A DNA stretch of 38,638 bases from Acidobacteriota bacterium (GTDB lineage Bacteria > Acidobacteriota > Vicinamibacteria > Marinacidobacterales > Marinacidobacteraceae). The DNA is taken from positions 75,061 through 113,698 of the forward strand of contig JAJEFG010000097.1 of assembly GCA_022820545.1 (NCBI GenBank), read 5' to 3'. This document shows, one piece after another, positions 25,337 through 33,753 of this stretch (position 1 is its first letter; each line of letters starts with the position of its first letter). Under the pieces are notes generated by a model, which worked only from the letters and a program-made list of their open reading frames with translations, was not told the origin of the DNA and made no database searches. The position numbers and the translations under genes were made by a program.

Positions 25337-26467
25337 TCAAGCCAACCGGCCGACGAGCGTCCAGATCGGCAGATACATGGCGATCACGATGGCTCCGATC
25401 ACCACGCCCAGGACGAGGATCAACAGCGGCTCGAGAAGCGGCAGCATGGTCGCGGTCGTTCGCCGCACCTCCTCCTCGTAGAACTCGGCGACCTTCTCGA
25501 GCGAGACGTCAAGCTCTCCGGTACGCTCGCCCACCCCGACCATCTGCACCACCATCGGCGGGAAGAGGCCCGTCTGCCGCAGGGGGCCGGCGAGCGACGA
25601 GCCCGCCTCCAGACTGGGGCGAACCTCCGCCATGACTCCCTCGAGGTGCCGGTTTCCCACCGCGCGGCGGGCGATCTCCAGCCCTTCGAGGACCGGCACT
25701 CCCGCTTCGGTGAGCACCGAGAGCGTCCTGCAGAAACGGGAGATGCCGGCCTGGCGCAGCACACCGCCCAGGAGCGGCAGGCGGAGCACGAGCCGGTCGC
25801 ACAGGGCGCCCCCGGCCTCGGTCCGCCGGAAGCGCGCCACCCCCGCCGTCCCGCCCGCCAGGACGCTGACTCCCGCCAGCGCCCACCCGCCGAACGACCG
25901 GGACGCATCCACCACCACCCGCGTCAGCAGGGGCAACTCGGCATCGAGGCCCTCGTAGAGTTCGCTGAACACCGGGACGACGCGCCACAGGATCACCGAG
26001 ACCACCAGCACCCCGATGGCCCCGACCACCAGCGGATAGGCAAAGGCCCCGCGCAACTGCTCGGTCACCGCCGCCGCCTTCTCGAGTTCGGTCGCGAGGC
26101 GCAACAGGCTCCGGTCGAGCCGGCCGCCGGTTTCACCGACGGAAGTCATCGCCACCGCCAACCGGCTGAAGACCCGCGGGTGGCGGCTCATGGCGGCCGC
26201 CAGCGAACTGCCCGACTCCACGTCCCGGGCAATCCGTTCGACGGTCGTTCGGAGTCGTGGGTGCTCCTCCTGACGGTAGAGCACCGCCAGGCTCTCGGCG
26301 AGCGGCAACCCCGCTCCCACCATGACCCCAAGCTGGCGTACCAGCACCGCGACCTTCCGGCGGCTGACGCGGTTCACCACCAGCACGGAGGAACGGCGGC
26401 GCCCGCCACCCCCTTCGGTACGGGGCCGTTCCGGCTCCGGCGGCCTCCTCTGCACGCTCCCCGCCAA
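25337..26467 (-). CDS. pilC: Type IV pilus inner-membrane platform protein PilC
   Basis: A protein of 376 residues of the GspF/PilC family with two GspF domains. The first has LVRQLGVMVGAGLPLAESL and SRLAVAMTSVGETGGRLD; the second has FCRTLSVLTEAGVPVLEGLE, then VVQMVGVGERTGELDVSLEK and FYEEEVRRT. Hydrophobic segments lie at LVVGAIGVLVVSVILWRVVPV and near the C-terminus at LLILVLGVVIGAIVIAMYLP. It anchors the assembly and retraction ATPases at the cytoplasmic membrane. It begins 9 nt after pilT, in the usual pilT-pilC order. Confidence 0.95.
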   Translation of the reverse strand: MAGSVQRRPPEPERPRTEGGGGRRRSSVLVVNRVSRRKVAVLVRQLGVMVGAGLPLAESLAVLYRQEEHPRLRTTVERIARDVESGSSLAAAMSRHPRVFSRLAVAMTSVGETGGRLDRSLLRLATELEKAAAVTEQLRGAFAYPLVVGAIGVLVVSVILWRVVPVFSELYEGLDAELPLLTRVVVDASRSFGGWALAGVSVLAGGTAGVARFRRTEAGGALCDRLVLRLPLLGGVLRQAGISRFCRTLSVLTEAGVPVLEGLEIARRAVGNRHLEGVMAEVRPSLEAGSSLAGPLRQTGLFPPMVVQMVGVGERTGELDVSLEKVAEFYEEEVRRTTATMLPLLEPLLILVLGVVIGAIVIAMYLPIWTLVGRLA

Positions 26468-26476
26468 TCCCGGAGA

Positions 26477-27604
26477 TCAGCCCCGGCCGTTCGTGACGGA
26501 ACCCATCGCAGCGCCCAGGGCCGCGGGGTCGTTCGACGCCGCGAGCGCATCGCTGCGGGTGATCGCTCCCCGGCGCCACAGCGAGATCAGCGCTTCGTTG
26601 AGCGACACGGAGGCGCCCCGCCCGCCGCCGGCCCCGAGCACTGCGAAGAGCTGGTGCAACTTGTCCTCCCGGATCAGGTTCCGGGCGGCGGGGGTCGGGG
26701 TGAGTTGCTCGACGGCCACCACGCGGCCCCGTCCGTCGGCGCGAGGCACGAGCCGCTGGCAGTAGATCGCCTCCAGGGACGCCGAGAGCCGGATCCGGGC
26801 CTGACGATGTTGGGAAGCCGGGAACATCTCCACGATCCGGGTCAGTGCGTGAAGGGCCGAGCGGGCGTGCATGGTGGCCAGCGCCAGATGTCCGGTCTCG
26901 CTGACCCGGAGCGCGGCATCGACGGTCTCGCGGTCCCGAATCTCGCCGATCATCACCACGTCCGGATCGGAACGCAGCACCGAACGGAGCGCGTCGTGAA
27001 AGGAAGCGGTGTCGCTCCCGACCTGCCGCTGGGTGACGAGGGCGCGCCGATTCCGGTGAACGACCTCCACCGGATCCTCGATGGTCACGACGTGCACCGC
27101 GCGGGTCCGGTTGATGCGGTCCACGATCGCCGCCATCGTGGTGGACTTGCCCGAGCCGACCGGACCGGCGGTGAGGACCAGTCCGGACGCGAGTCCGGCC
27201 AGTGCCGCCGCGCTCGCCGGCAGACCCAGCGCATCGAGCGACGGCACCTCGCCGGGCACCACCCGGTAGACCGCCGCGAGTGCGCCGCGGCACCGAAAGA
27301 CGCTGCCGCGGAACCGGGCGACCCCCGTCAGGGTGAACGCATAGTCGGCCTCCCCGCCCTGCTCGAGCAGCGCCCGCGGGCGCTCCGGAATCCCGGCGGC
27401 CACCATCGACTCCACGACCTCCGCGGCCAGGGGCTCGCCTCCCGCCGGGGCGAGCCGGCCGTCAATCCGCAGCCGCGGCGCGGCGCCCGGGCTCAGGTGC
27501 AGGTCGCTCCCCCCGCGGCCGACCAACTCGCCGAGGAGCCGCGCGAGTTCCTCCCGGGGATCCGGCGCGGCCGGGGGCGGCGATGCAGCGAGTCCTTCGG
27601 CCAT
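26477..27604 (-). CDS. pilT: Pilus retraction ATPase PilT
   Basis: A hexameric retraction ATPase of 375 residues. The N-terminal PAS-like domain contains GGSDLHLSPGAAPRLRIDG. Walker A is GPVGSGKST (147-155), the Asp box is VTIEDPVE (173-180), Walker B is VVMIGEIRDRET (216-227) and the His box is ETGHLALATMHA (236-247). The C-terminal ARNLIRED matches the AIRNLIRE motif that is diagnostic for PilT and needed for retraction, which favours PilT over PilU or PilB. It is the first gene of the minus-strand pilus run, so its promoter should lie in 27605-27700. The extension ATPase pilB and the pilMNOPQ genes are not in this window. Confidence 0.95.
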   Translation of the reverse strand: MAEGLAASPPPAAPDPREELARLLGELVGRGGSDLHLSPGAAPRLRIDGRLAPAGGEPLAAEVVESMVAAGIPERPRALLEQGGEADYAFTLTGVARFRGSVFRCRGALAAVYRVVPGEVPSLDALGLPASAAALAGLASGLVLTAGPVGSGKSTTMAAIVDRINRTRAVHVVTIEDPVEVVHRNRRALVTQRQVGSDTASFHDALRSVLRSDPDVVMIGEIRDRETVDAALRVSETGHLALATMHARSALHALTRIVEMFPASQHRQARIRLSASLEAIYCQRLVPRADGRGRVVAVEQLTPTPAARNLIREDKLHQLFAVLGAGGGRGASVSLNEALISLWRRGAITRSDALAASNDPAALGAAMGSVTNGRG

Positions 27605-27981
27605 TCCAAAAGACTCAGACGAGATTTGCGCCCAATCCCGGTCAAAGTTGTTCCGCGTCGAAACAGCGGCCGTTTCTGGTCCGGAGGTTGCTTGCCTCCA
27701 GCGCTCGATCCCGAGGGGCCGTGAGCGGGCGGACCGCGTGCGGCCTGCGGAAGAAGGGGCACCGGCTGGTACGCTTCGGTCGGCGTGGGGGCGGCAATCG
27801 GGCGTGATTCATCATTCGGACCACGGGAGCAGTCAGGGGAACCTGACGGCGGGCGGGGGTTTGGGGAACTTCCCCGCCAGCTCCGGACGCCGGCTCCGGC
27901 GCCCCCGGGCGGAACCGGCCCGGCCGCTACCCTCGCCCCTTCCTGTCCTTGCCGATCTCCCGGCGGAGGCACCGCACGGTC
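27605..27981. other. Divergent intergenic region between pilT and the NHLM operon
   Basis: This 377-bp stretch separates the minus-strand pilus genes from the plus-strand RiPP-export operon and should hold both promoters. Two small hairpins precede the operon: gtcagg/cctgac with a GGAA loop (27832-27847) and ggggaa/ttcccc with a 1-nt loop (27863-27875). A TTGACC-like -35 on the minus strand (27640-27645) has no good -10 at proper spacing. Several short open frames here have GC-rich, low-complexity products and no ribosome sites, and I do not regard them as genes. No leader-like precursor peptide is seen. Confidence 0.5.
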
Positions 27982-28533
27982 GTGTTCAACAACCCATTTG
28001 ACTCCTTTCACAACACCGTTGCCGAAGCGAAGGAGGAACGTGAACAACTCGACCGGCTGCTGACGGTTTCCACGCCGCGCGAGCGTCTTCTGGTCGGCGC
28101 CATCGCGCTGTTGCTGCTCGTCCTCACCGCGTGGTTCCTGCTGGGGGACGTCGGCCGCAGCCTTGCGGTCGACGGCGTCCTGGCGGAGCCCGGCCGCAAT
28201 CTGACCGCGGAGCGCCGGTCGGTGCAGGCGCTCGTCCGGCTCGACCCCGGGGTGGCGCCGCACATCAAGGCCGGTATGGCGGCGGCGATCGAGCTGCACC
28301 TCGCGGACGGGGCGGCCGAGACACTGGACGGAGAACTCTCGACGATTTCCGCCGTACCCCTGTCCGAAGGGCTGGCGGCGCTCGAGAGCGTCTCGCCGCT
28401 GTCCGTGTACCGCGTGGAAATCGCGCTCGAGGAGAGCCTCGCTCTCGCGCCGCGAGCGGGCGGTGAATGCCGGGTCTTCGTCGAGCTCGGCCGGCAGTCT
28501 CCGCTCTCGATCCTGCGGTTGGGGCGATCGTAG
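27982..28533 (+). CDS. Reduced HlyD-like NHLM secretion adaptor
   Basis: About 183 residues. A charged cytoplasmic N-terminus is followed by one transmembrane helix (~36-55, LLVGAIALLLLVLTAWFLLG). The segment SLAVDGVLAEPGRN has the look of the first beta-strand of membrane-fusion proteins. The rest (VQALVRLDPGVAPHIKAGMA, ELSTISAVPLSEG, VYRVEIALEE) fits the C-terminal beta-barrel of HlyD-type adaptors of NHLM systems. The coiled-coil hairpin and lipoyl half-motifs normally between these parts are missing; the usual length is ~400. The frame is intact, so this looks like a compact form rather than a broken gene. The start is a GTG at 27982, with GGAGG 12 nt upstream; a TTG at 27949 is the alternative. 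It lies 1 nt before the exporter gene. Confidence 0.6.
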   Translation: MFNNPFDSFHNTVAEAKEEREQLDRLLTVSTPRERLLVGAIALLLLVLTAWFLLGDVGRSLAVDGVLAEPGRNLTAERRSVQALVRLDPGVAPHIKAGMAAAIELHLADGAAETLDGELSTISAVPLSEGLAALESVSPLSVYRVEIALEESLALAPRAGGECRVFVELGRQSPLSILRLGRS

Positions 28534-28534
28534 G

Positions 28535-30745
28535 ATGCCGCCCCGGGCTTCGGGGAAGGCCGGCGCCAAAACCGCGCCGGACTCCCGGAGACAACGCGTC
28601 GTCACTCCGATCCTGCTGCAGATGCATGCATCGGAGTGCGGCGCCGCCTGTCTCGGGAGCGTACTGGGCTGGTTCGGGCGCTGGGTGCCGCTCACCGAGC
28701 TGCGCGAGAAGTGCGAGGTGAGCCGGGACGGCAGCAGCGCCGCCAGCATCGCGCGCGCGGCCCGGCACTACGGACTCGAATGCAACGGCCTGAGCGTCCG
28801 CGCCGATCAGTTGAAGAAACTGCCGTTGCCGCTGATCCTGTTCTGGCAGTTCAGCCACTTCGTGGTGCTCGAAGGGTTCGATGGCCGCAACTTCTACCTG
28901 AACGACCCGGCGACCGGGCGGCGCCGGCTCACCGCCGAGGAGTTCAGCAAGGGCTTCAGCGGTATTGCGCTGCGCTTCCAGCGCGGCGCGGACTTCACTC
29001 CCGGTGGCGAGCGGCCGAGCCTGTTCGAGCAACTGCGGACCGTGCTGGCCGGATCCTGGCGCGTGCTGACCGCGGTGCTCGCCTGCGCGTTCATGCTGGC
29101 GTTGCTGTCGCTCATCGTCCCCACGTCACTCGGTGTCTTCGTGGACGAGGTGCTGGCGAGGCACGGCCGCGGGGGCGGACTCGTGGCGGCCCTGTTGGGC
29201 GGCGGGGTGCTGGTCTACGTCCTCTCCTTGCTCAAGCACCGGTTCCTGAAGCGCCTGGCGGTACGAATCTCGGTGACTGGCTACGACCGGGGCCTGTCGC
29301 GGCTCCTGCGCCTGCCGGTGGCGTTCTTCGAACACCGGCTGGTCGGGGATCTCACGGACCGGGTCTCGTCCATCGATCGGATCGCGAAGAACCTGACGGA
29401 AGAGTTCCTGGTGCTCATCATCGACATGGCGATGAGCGCGGTGCTGCTCGTCGCCATGCTGGCGTACGACGTGACCCTCACGGTGGTCGTGCTGCTGCTG
29501 GCGCTCCTTCACGCGACGGGGGCCCACCTCCTCCACGGGCCGCGGGCGGTCCGCAGCCAGGCGATGCGGCGCGAACAGGGGTTGCTGATCGGCGTCGGCA
29601 TGCAGATGCTGAGTCACGCGGACAACCTGCGCATGACCGGCGCGGATGACCGGTTCTTTGCGCGCTGGAGCGGCCAGCAGGCGCGCGAGCTGCACGCCCG
29701 CCAGCTCTATTCCGAACTGGGCTCCGTCAGTTCCGCGCTGCCGGGGCTGATCGCCGCCCTCCGCGCCGCCGCGATTCTGGGGATCGGTGGGAGCCTGGTC
29801 ATCTCCGGCCAGCTGACCCTGGGGTCCCTCGTCGGGTTCTACATCCTGGCCGAAATGTTCCTGGCGCCCATCGGGCGTTTCCTCGAGTTCGCCGACAAGC
29901 GCCAGGCGCTCGAGACCGATCTGCAGCGGCTGGAGGATGTCTCCCGCACCGCGGAAGACCCCGTGTTCCGGCGCCGCCGCCCCGAATCGGAGTCCATTCC
30001 CACGTTCGACGGCCGGCTGCAGCTCGCCGGCCGGCTCGAGCTGCGGGGTCTCACCTTCGGTTACAACCGGAGCCGAAGGCCGCTGATCAAGGACTTCAAC
30101 CTCACCATCGAGCCCGGGCAGCGGGTTGCCTTGATCGGCCCCAGCGGCTCCGGCAAGTCGACGCTGGCGCGCCTGGTCGCGGGGATCTGTCAGCCGTGGT
30201 CCGGCGAGATCCTGTTCGACGGGCACCTGCGGGAGGAGATCCCCGAGGAAGTGTTGCGCCGGTCCGTTTCCATGGTGGATCAGGAGGCGGTGCTCTTCTC
30301 CGCGACGCTCCGCGACAACATCACGCTCTGGAACCCGGCCGTTCCGGACGAAGTCATCGGCGCCGCGACCCGCGACGCGCACATCCATGACGAAATCCTG
30401 CTGCGGCCGCAGGGGTATGCGACCCTCGTCGAGGAGGGCGGCTTGAACTTCAGCGGCGGCCAGCGCCAGAGGTTGGAGATCGCCCGCGCCCTGGTCGGCA
30501 ACCCGACCGTGCTCATTCTGGATGAGGCGACCAGCGCGCTCGACGCCGCGACCGAGGAACATGTCGACGAAGCCCTGCGGCGCCGCGGGGTCACCTGCCT
30601 GATCGTGGCCCACCGGCTGAGCACCGTCCGGGATGCGGACGAGATCATCGTGCTCGACAAGGGCGTGGAGGTGCAGCGCGGCACCCACGATGCATTGATG
30701 GCGGACCGGGACGGGACGTACAACAGGTTGATCCGGTCAGGATGA
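28535..30745 (+). CDS. NHLM-type ABC exporter with N-terminal C39 peptidase
   Basis: A peptidase-containing ABC exporter of 736 residues. The C39 domain (~24-150) has the oxyanion Gln29, catalytic Cys35 in SECGAACLG, His108 in WQFSHFVVLEGF and Asp124 in FYLNDPATGRR, so it looks active. Six transmembrane segments occupy ~170-450. The ATPase domain has Walker A GPSGSGKST (535-543), signature FSGGQRQR (639-646), Walker B LILDEATSALD and H-loop AHRLST. This fits the NHLM bacteriocin-system peptidase/ATP-binding family, which removes leader peptides at a double-glycine-type site during export. The ATG follows the upstream stop by 1 nt, and the stop overlaps the next ATG (ATGA), so the three transporter genes are coupled. 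Confidence 0.93.
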   Translation: MPPRASGKAGAKTAPDSRRQRVVTPILLQMHASECGAACLGSVLGWFGRWVPLTELREKCEVSRDGSSAASIARAARHYGLECNGLSVRADQLKKLPLPLILFWQFSHFVVLEGFDGRNFYLNDPATGRRRLTAEEFSKGFSGIALRFQRGADFTPGGERPSLFEQLRTVLAGSWRVLTAVLACAFMLALLSLIVPTSLGVFVDEVLARHGRGGGLVAALLGGGVLVYVLSLLKHRFLKRLAVRISVTGYDRGLSRLLRLPVAFFEHRLVGDLTDRVSSIDRIAKNLTEEFLVLIIDMAMSAVLLVAMLAYDVTLTVVVLLLALLHATGAHLLHGPRAVRSQAMRREQGLLIGVGMQMLSHADNLRMTGADDRFFARWSGQQARELHARQLYSELGSVSSALPGLIAALRAAAILGIGGSLVISGQLTLGSLVGFYILAEMFLAPIGRFLEFADKRQALETDLQRLEDVSRTAEDPVFRRRRPESESIPTFDGRLQLAGRLELRGLTFGYNRSRRPLIKDFNLTIEPGQRVALIGPSGSGKSTLARLVAGICQPWSGEILFDGHLREEIPEEVLRRSVSMVDQEAVLFSATLRDNITLWNPAVPDEVIGAATRDAHIHDEILLRPQGYATLVEEGGLNFSGGQRQRLEIARALVGNPTVLILDEATSALDAATEEHVDEALRRRGVTCLIVAHRLSTVRDADEIIVLDKGVEVQRGTHDALMADRDGTYNRLIRSG

Positions 30746-33687
30746 TGCCCGACAAGCGCACGGAAACCAGGTCCCTGGCCGCACTCGCCGCCCGCTCCGG
30801 CACAACCGTCCCCTGCGCCGGCAATCTGCCGGTGAAACTGGACGATCCGGACAGCGTCTGGTTCATCGATCGGGGCGCGGTCAACCTGTTCCTGGTCGAG
30901 TTCAGGGGCGGTGTCGAACGGGCCGCGCCGCAGCATCTGCTGCGGTGCGAATCGGGAAACCTGCTCCCGGGCGTCGCACCGGACGAAGGAGAGGGTGACG
31001 AGGGAACCCGGCTGAGCGTCATCGCCAAGGGCTCGCCCGGGACGCTTCTGAAACGCCTGCCGGCTTCCCTGTTGTCCGAGGTCGATCCCGCGGAGCTGGC
31101 GGAACAGACGGATACCTGGCTGAGCGCCGTCACGGACACCCTTTCGCGTTTTGTGGGCCGTCTCCCGCGTGCGACGGCGCTGGCGGAACCGGGTCTGACC
31201 AGGAACCTGACCCCCGGAACGCTGTCCGTACGCCGCTCGGTGGTGTGGGTAACGCAACCCCCGCCCGGTGCCAGCCTGTACATGGGCATCGTCGACCCGG
31301 CGGAAGGTGCCGACAATGGCGGCCGGCCCGAAGCCCCGATACCCCTGACGCGCTCAAGCTGGCTGACCGTGTTCGGCGAGGCGGCGGTCTCCGGCAAGTC
31401 CACCGGGACGCTGGCGCAGGAGGGCGCGCTGCTGTCCGCGCTCAACTCCTTCCACGCGGTGGCCTTCGCTCTCGAACGCCACAACCGCCGGCTGGCGACC
31501 GTGGACGTCGCGAACCTCGAGCGCGCCCAGACGGCCAGCCGCCGCGCGGCCGAGCAGGCTGCCCGACAGCGGCTCTTCAACATCTATGACCTGCCGCTGG
31601 ACCGGGATGCCCGCGTCGAGGACACGGCCCTCGCGGACACCCTGCAGATCATCGGACGCCGCGAGGGAATCGACTTCAGGATTCCCGCCCGGTCGGGGCC
31701 GTCGGCCGATACTCCGGTCAGCCTGTTGGACATTCTCGACGCGTCCGGGGTGCGCGCCCGGCGAGTGACGCTGAAGGTCGAGGACAACTGGTGGCGCGGC
31801 GACAGCAACGCGATGCTGGCATTCCGCGCCGAGAGCGGCCAGCCGGTAGCACTCCTGCCGGGATGGTTCGGGCGCTACCGGGAAATCGACCCGGTCAGCA
31901 AGCGCACGGTCCGGGTCGGCGCGGATCGCGCCGGCGCCCTCGGGAAGGAGGCCTGGGTCTTCTACCGGCCACTGCCGGCCCGGGGCGTGAAGCCCGCGGA
32001 CCTTCTCCGAGTCGCCCTCCGCGGATCGGCGCGGGACCTGGCGCGGCTCACGGTCGCCGGGCTGCCGGCCGGCCTGATCAAGCTGGTGCCCGCGCTCGCG
32101 CTCGGGTTCCTCGCGCATCACGTGGCGGCGGACGGAAACGCCGGAGCGCTCTACGCGCTGGCCGTGACGGTGGCGGGGTTCGGCCTCCTGGGCGCCCTGC
32201 TGCACCTGTTTCAGAGCGCCGCGATGATGCGGCTCGAGGGACGCGGAGCTTCCCGGGTCGAAGCCGCCTTCTGGGACCGCCTCATGCGCCTCCCGCAGAG
32301 CGTTCTGCGGCGTCTTCCGTCAGGCGACGTGGCGATGTCGGGCATGACGTTCCAGAGCCTTCGCGACGGCCTGCAGGGAGCCGTCGCCGACAGCCTGCTC
32401 TCGTGCATCTTCCTGCTTCCGGTGTTTGGCGTCATCTTCTTCTACGACGCCACGCTCGGGGCGATCGCGCTCGGCTTCAGCCTGGCGTCGCTGCTGATCA
32501 CCGTGATCGTCGGGCTCCGCCAGATCGCGCCTCACGGACGGTTGATCGGCGCCACCCGCCGCGTGGCCGGCCGGCTGTTCCAGATCGTGGGCGGCATCGC
32601 CAAGCTTCGCGTGGAGAACGCGGAAGGATCGGCTTTCGCCATCTGGGCGCGCGACTATCGCGAGCAGAAGCGCGCGGACCTCGACCTGGGCGCCCTCGAG
32701 GGACACGCTCGCGCCCTCGGCGCCGCGCTCCCCCTGCTCGCCGGCGGAGTGCTGCTCTTCGCGGTGATGGCGGTCGACCGAACCCTCCCCGCCGGCGACT
32801 TCCTCGTGGCGTACACCGTCTTCGTCACCTTTGCGTCGGCCGTCGCCCGGCTCGGCGAGTCCTTCGGCACCATTGCCGCGACGCTGCCCGCCTTCGACCA
32901 GATGCGTCCGCTGCTCGCGGCGGTCCCCGAGGCCGACGTCGAAGGCGAGCCGGTCGAATACCTGGGCGGCGACCTGCTGTTCGACCGGGTTTCCTTCCGC
33001 TACGACCCCGACGGGCCGCTGATCCTCGACGACGTCACGATCCGCGCCCGGCCCGGCGAATTCGTCGCGATCGCCGGCGAGTCCGGCGCCGGCAAGAGCA
33101 CGCTGTTCCGCCTCGCGCTCGGCATCGACCGGCCGGCGGCAGGCGCGGTGTACTACGACGGACGCGATCTGCGGCGGCTGAACCTGAAACAGGTGCGGCG
33201 GCGCATCGGCGCGGTGCCGCAATCGGTGCGCCTGCATCCACTGGACCTGTGGGACAACCTGGTCAGCCACCACGATCAGGTGACGAGCGAGGAGGTGTGG
33301 ACGGCGGTCCGGACTGCCGAGGTCGAAGCGCAGATCAAGGGCATGCCCATGGGCCTGATGACCATGGTCGGCACGAGCGGCGCCGTCCTGTCGGGCGGCG
33401 AGAGCCAGCGCGTCACGATCGCCCGGTCGGTGATCGGCGGTCCCCGGATCATGCTCTTCGACGAAGCGACGAACTGGTTGGACAACGAGAGCCAGGCCAT
33501 GGTCATGCGGAACCTCGCCGCCCTGACTTCCACCCGGCTCGTCATCGCCCACCGCCTCTCCACCCTGGAACAGGCCGACCGGATCTACGTCCTGCAGGCC
33601 GGCAGGGTGGTCCAGAGCGGCTCCTTCAGGGAACTCATGGCGGTCGACGGAGTCTTCCGCGAACTGGTCAAACGGCAGATCGCCTGA
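30742..33687 (+). CDS. NHLM-type ABC transporter, second ATP-binding/permease protein
   Basis: A protein of 981 residues. The N-terminal ~420 residues are soluble: a beta-rich sensor-like part (~30-110), then an alpha-helical stretch, then at ~280-415 a region with WWRGDSNAMLAF and PVALLPGWFGRYREIDP that resembles a C39-like fold without catalytic Cys. A transmembrane block spans ~440-710. The ATPase has Walker A GESGAGKST (779-787), signature LSGGESQR (883-890), Walker B MLFDEATNWLD and H937 in AHRLST. This layout fits the NHLM ATP-binding family that accompanies the peptidase-bearing partner. The two probably form a heterodimer in which only the first cleaves the substrate. It overlaps the upstream gene by 4 nt. 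Confidence 0.9.
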   Translation: MMPDKRTETRSLAALAARSGTTVPCAGNLPVKLDDPDSVWFIDRGAVNLFLVEFRGGVERAAPQHLLRCESGNLLPGVAPDEGEGDEGTRLSVIAKGSPGTLLKRLPASLLSEVDPAELAEQTDTWLSAVTDTLSRFVGRLPRATALAEPGLTRNLTPGTLSVRRSVVWVTQPPPGASLYMGIVDPAEGADNGGRPEAPIPLTRSSWLTVFGEAAVSGKSTGTLAQEGALLSALNSFHAVAFALERHNRRLATVDVANLERAQTASRRAAEQAARQRLFNIYDLPLDRDARVEDTALADTLQIIGRREGIDFRIPARSGPSADTPVSLLDILDASGVRARRVTLKVEDNWWRGDSNAMLAFRAESGQPVALLPGWFGRYREIDPVSKRTVRVGADRAGALGKEAWVFYRPLPARGVKPADLLRVALRGSARDLARLTVAGLPAGLIKLVPALALGFLAHHVAADGNAGALYALAVTVAGFGLLGALLHLFQSAAMMRLEGRGASRVEAAFWDRLMRLPQSVLRRLPSGDVAMSGMTFQSLRDGLQGAVADSLLSCIFLLPVFGVIFFYDATLGAIALGFSLASLLITVIVGLRQIAPHGRLIGATRRVAGRLFQIVGGIAKLRVENAEGSAFAIWARDYREQKRADLDLGALEGHARALGAALPLLAGGVLLFAVMAVDRTLPAGDFLVAYTVFVTFASAVARLGESFGTIAATLPAFDQMRPLLAAVPEADVEGEPVEYLGGDLLFDRVSFRYDPDGPLILDDVTIRARPGEFVAIAGESGAGKSTLFRLALGIDRPAAGAVYYDGRDLRRLNLKQVRRRIGAVPQSVRLHPLDLWDNLVSHHDQVTSEEVWTAVRTAEVEAQIKGMPMGLMTMVGTSGAVLSGGESQRVTIARSVIGGPRIMLFDEATNWLDNESQAMVMRNLAALTSTRLVIAHRLSTLEQADRIYVLQAGRVVQSGSFRELMAVDGVFRELVKRQIA

Positions 33688-33753
33688 TCCCGCGATGCAG
33701 ACTGGGGGAAAGGGCGCACCGTCGAGGGCGGTCCACGCGCGCGTCCGGCAACC

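Noticed and set aside
27648..28001. Small plus-strand frame that might be a RiPP precursor before the HlyD-like gene
   Set aside because: No ribosome site, no NHLP/Nif11 leader pattern, no double-glycine site with a Cys/Ser/Thr-rich core, and it overlaps the adaptor start.
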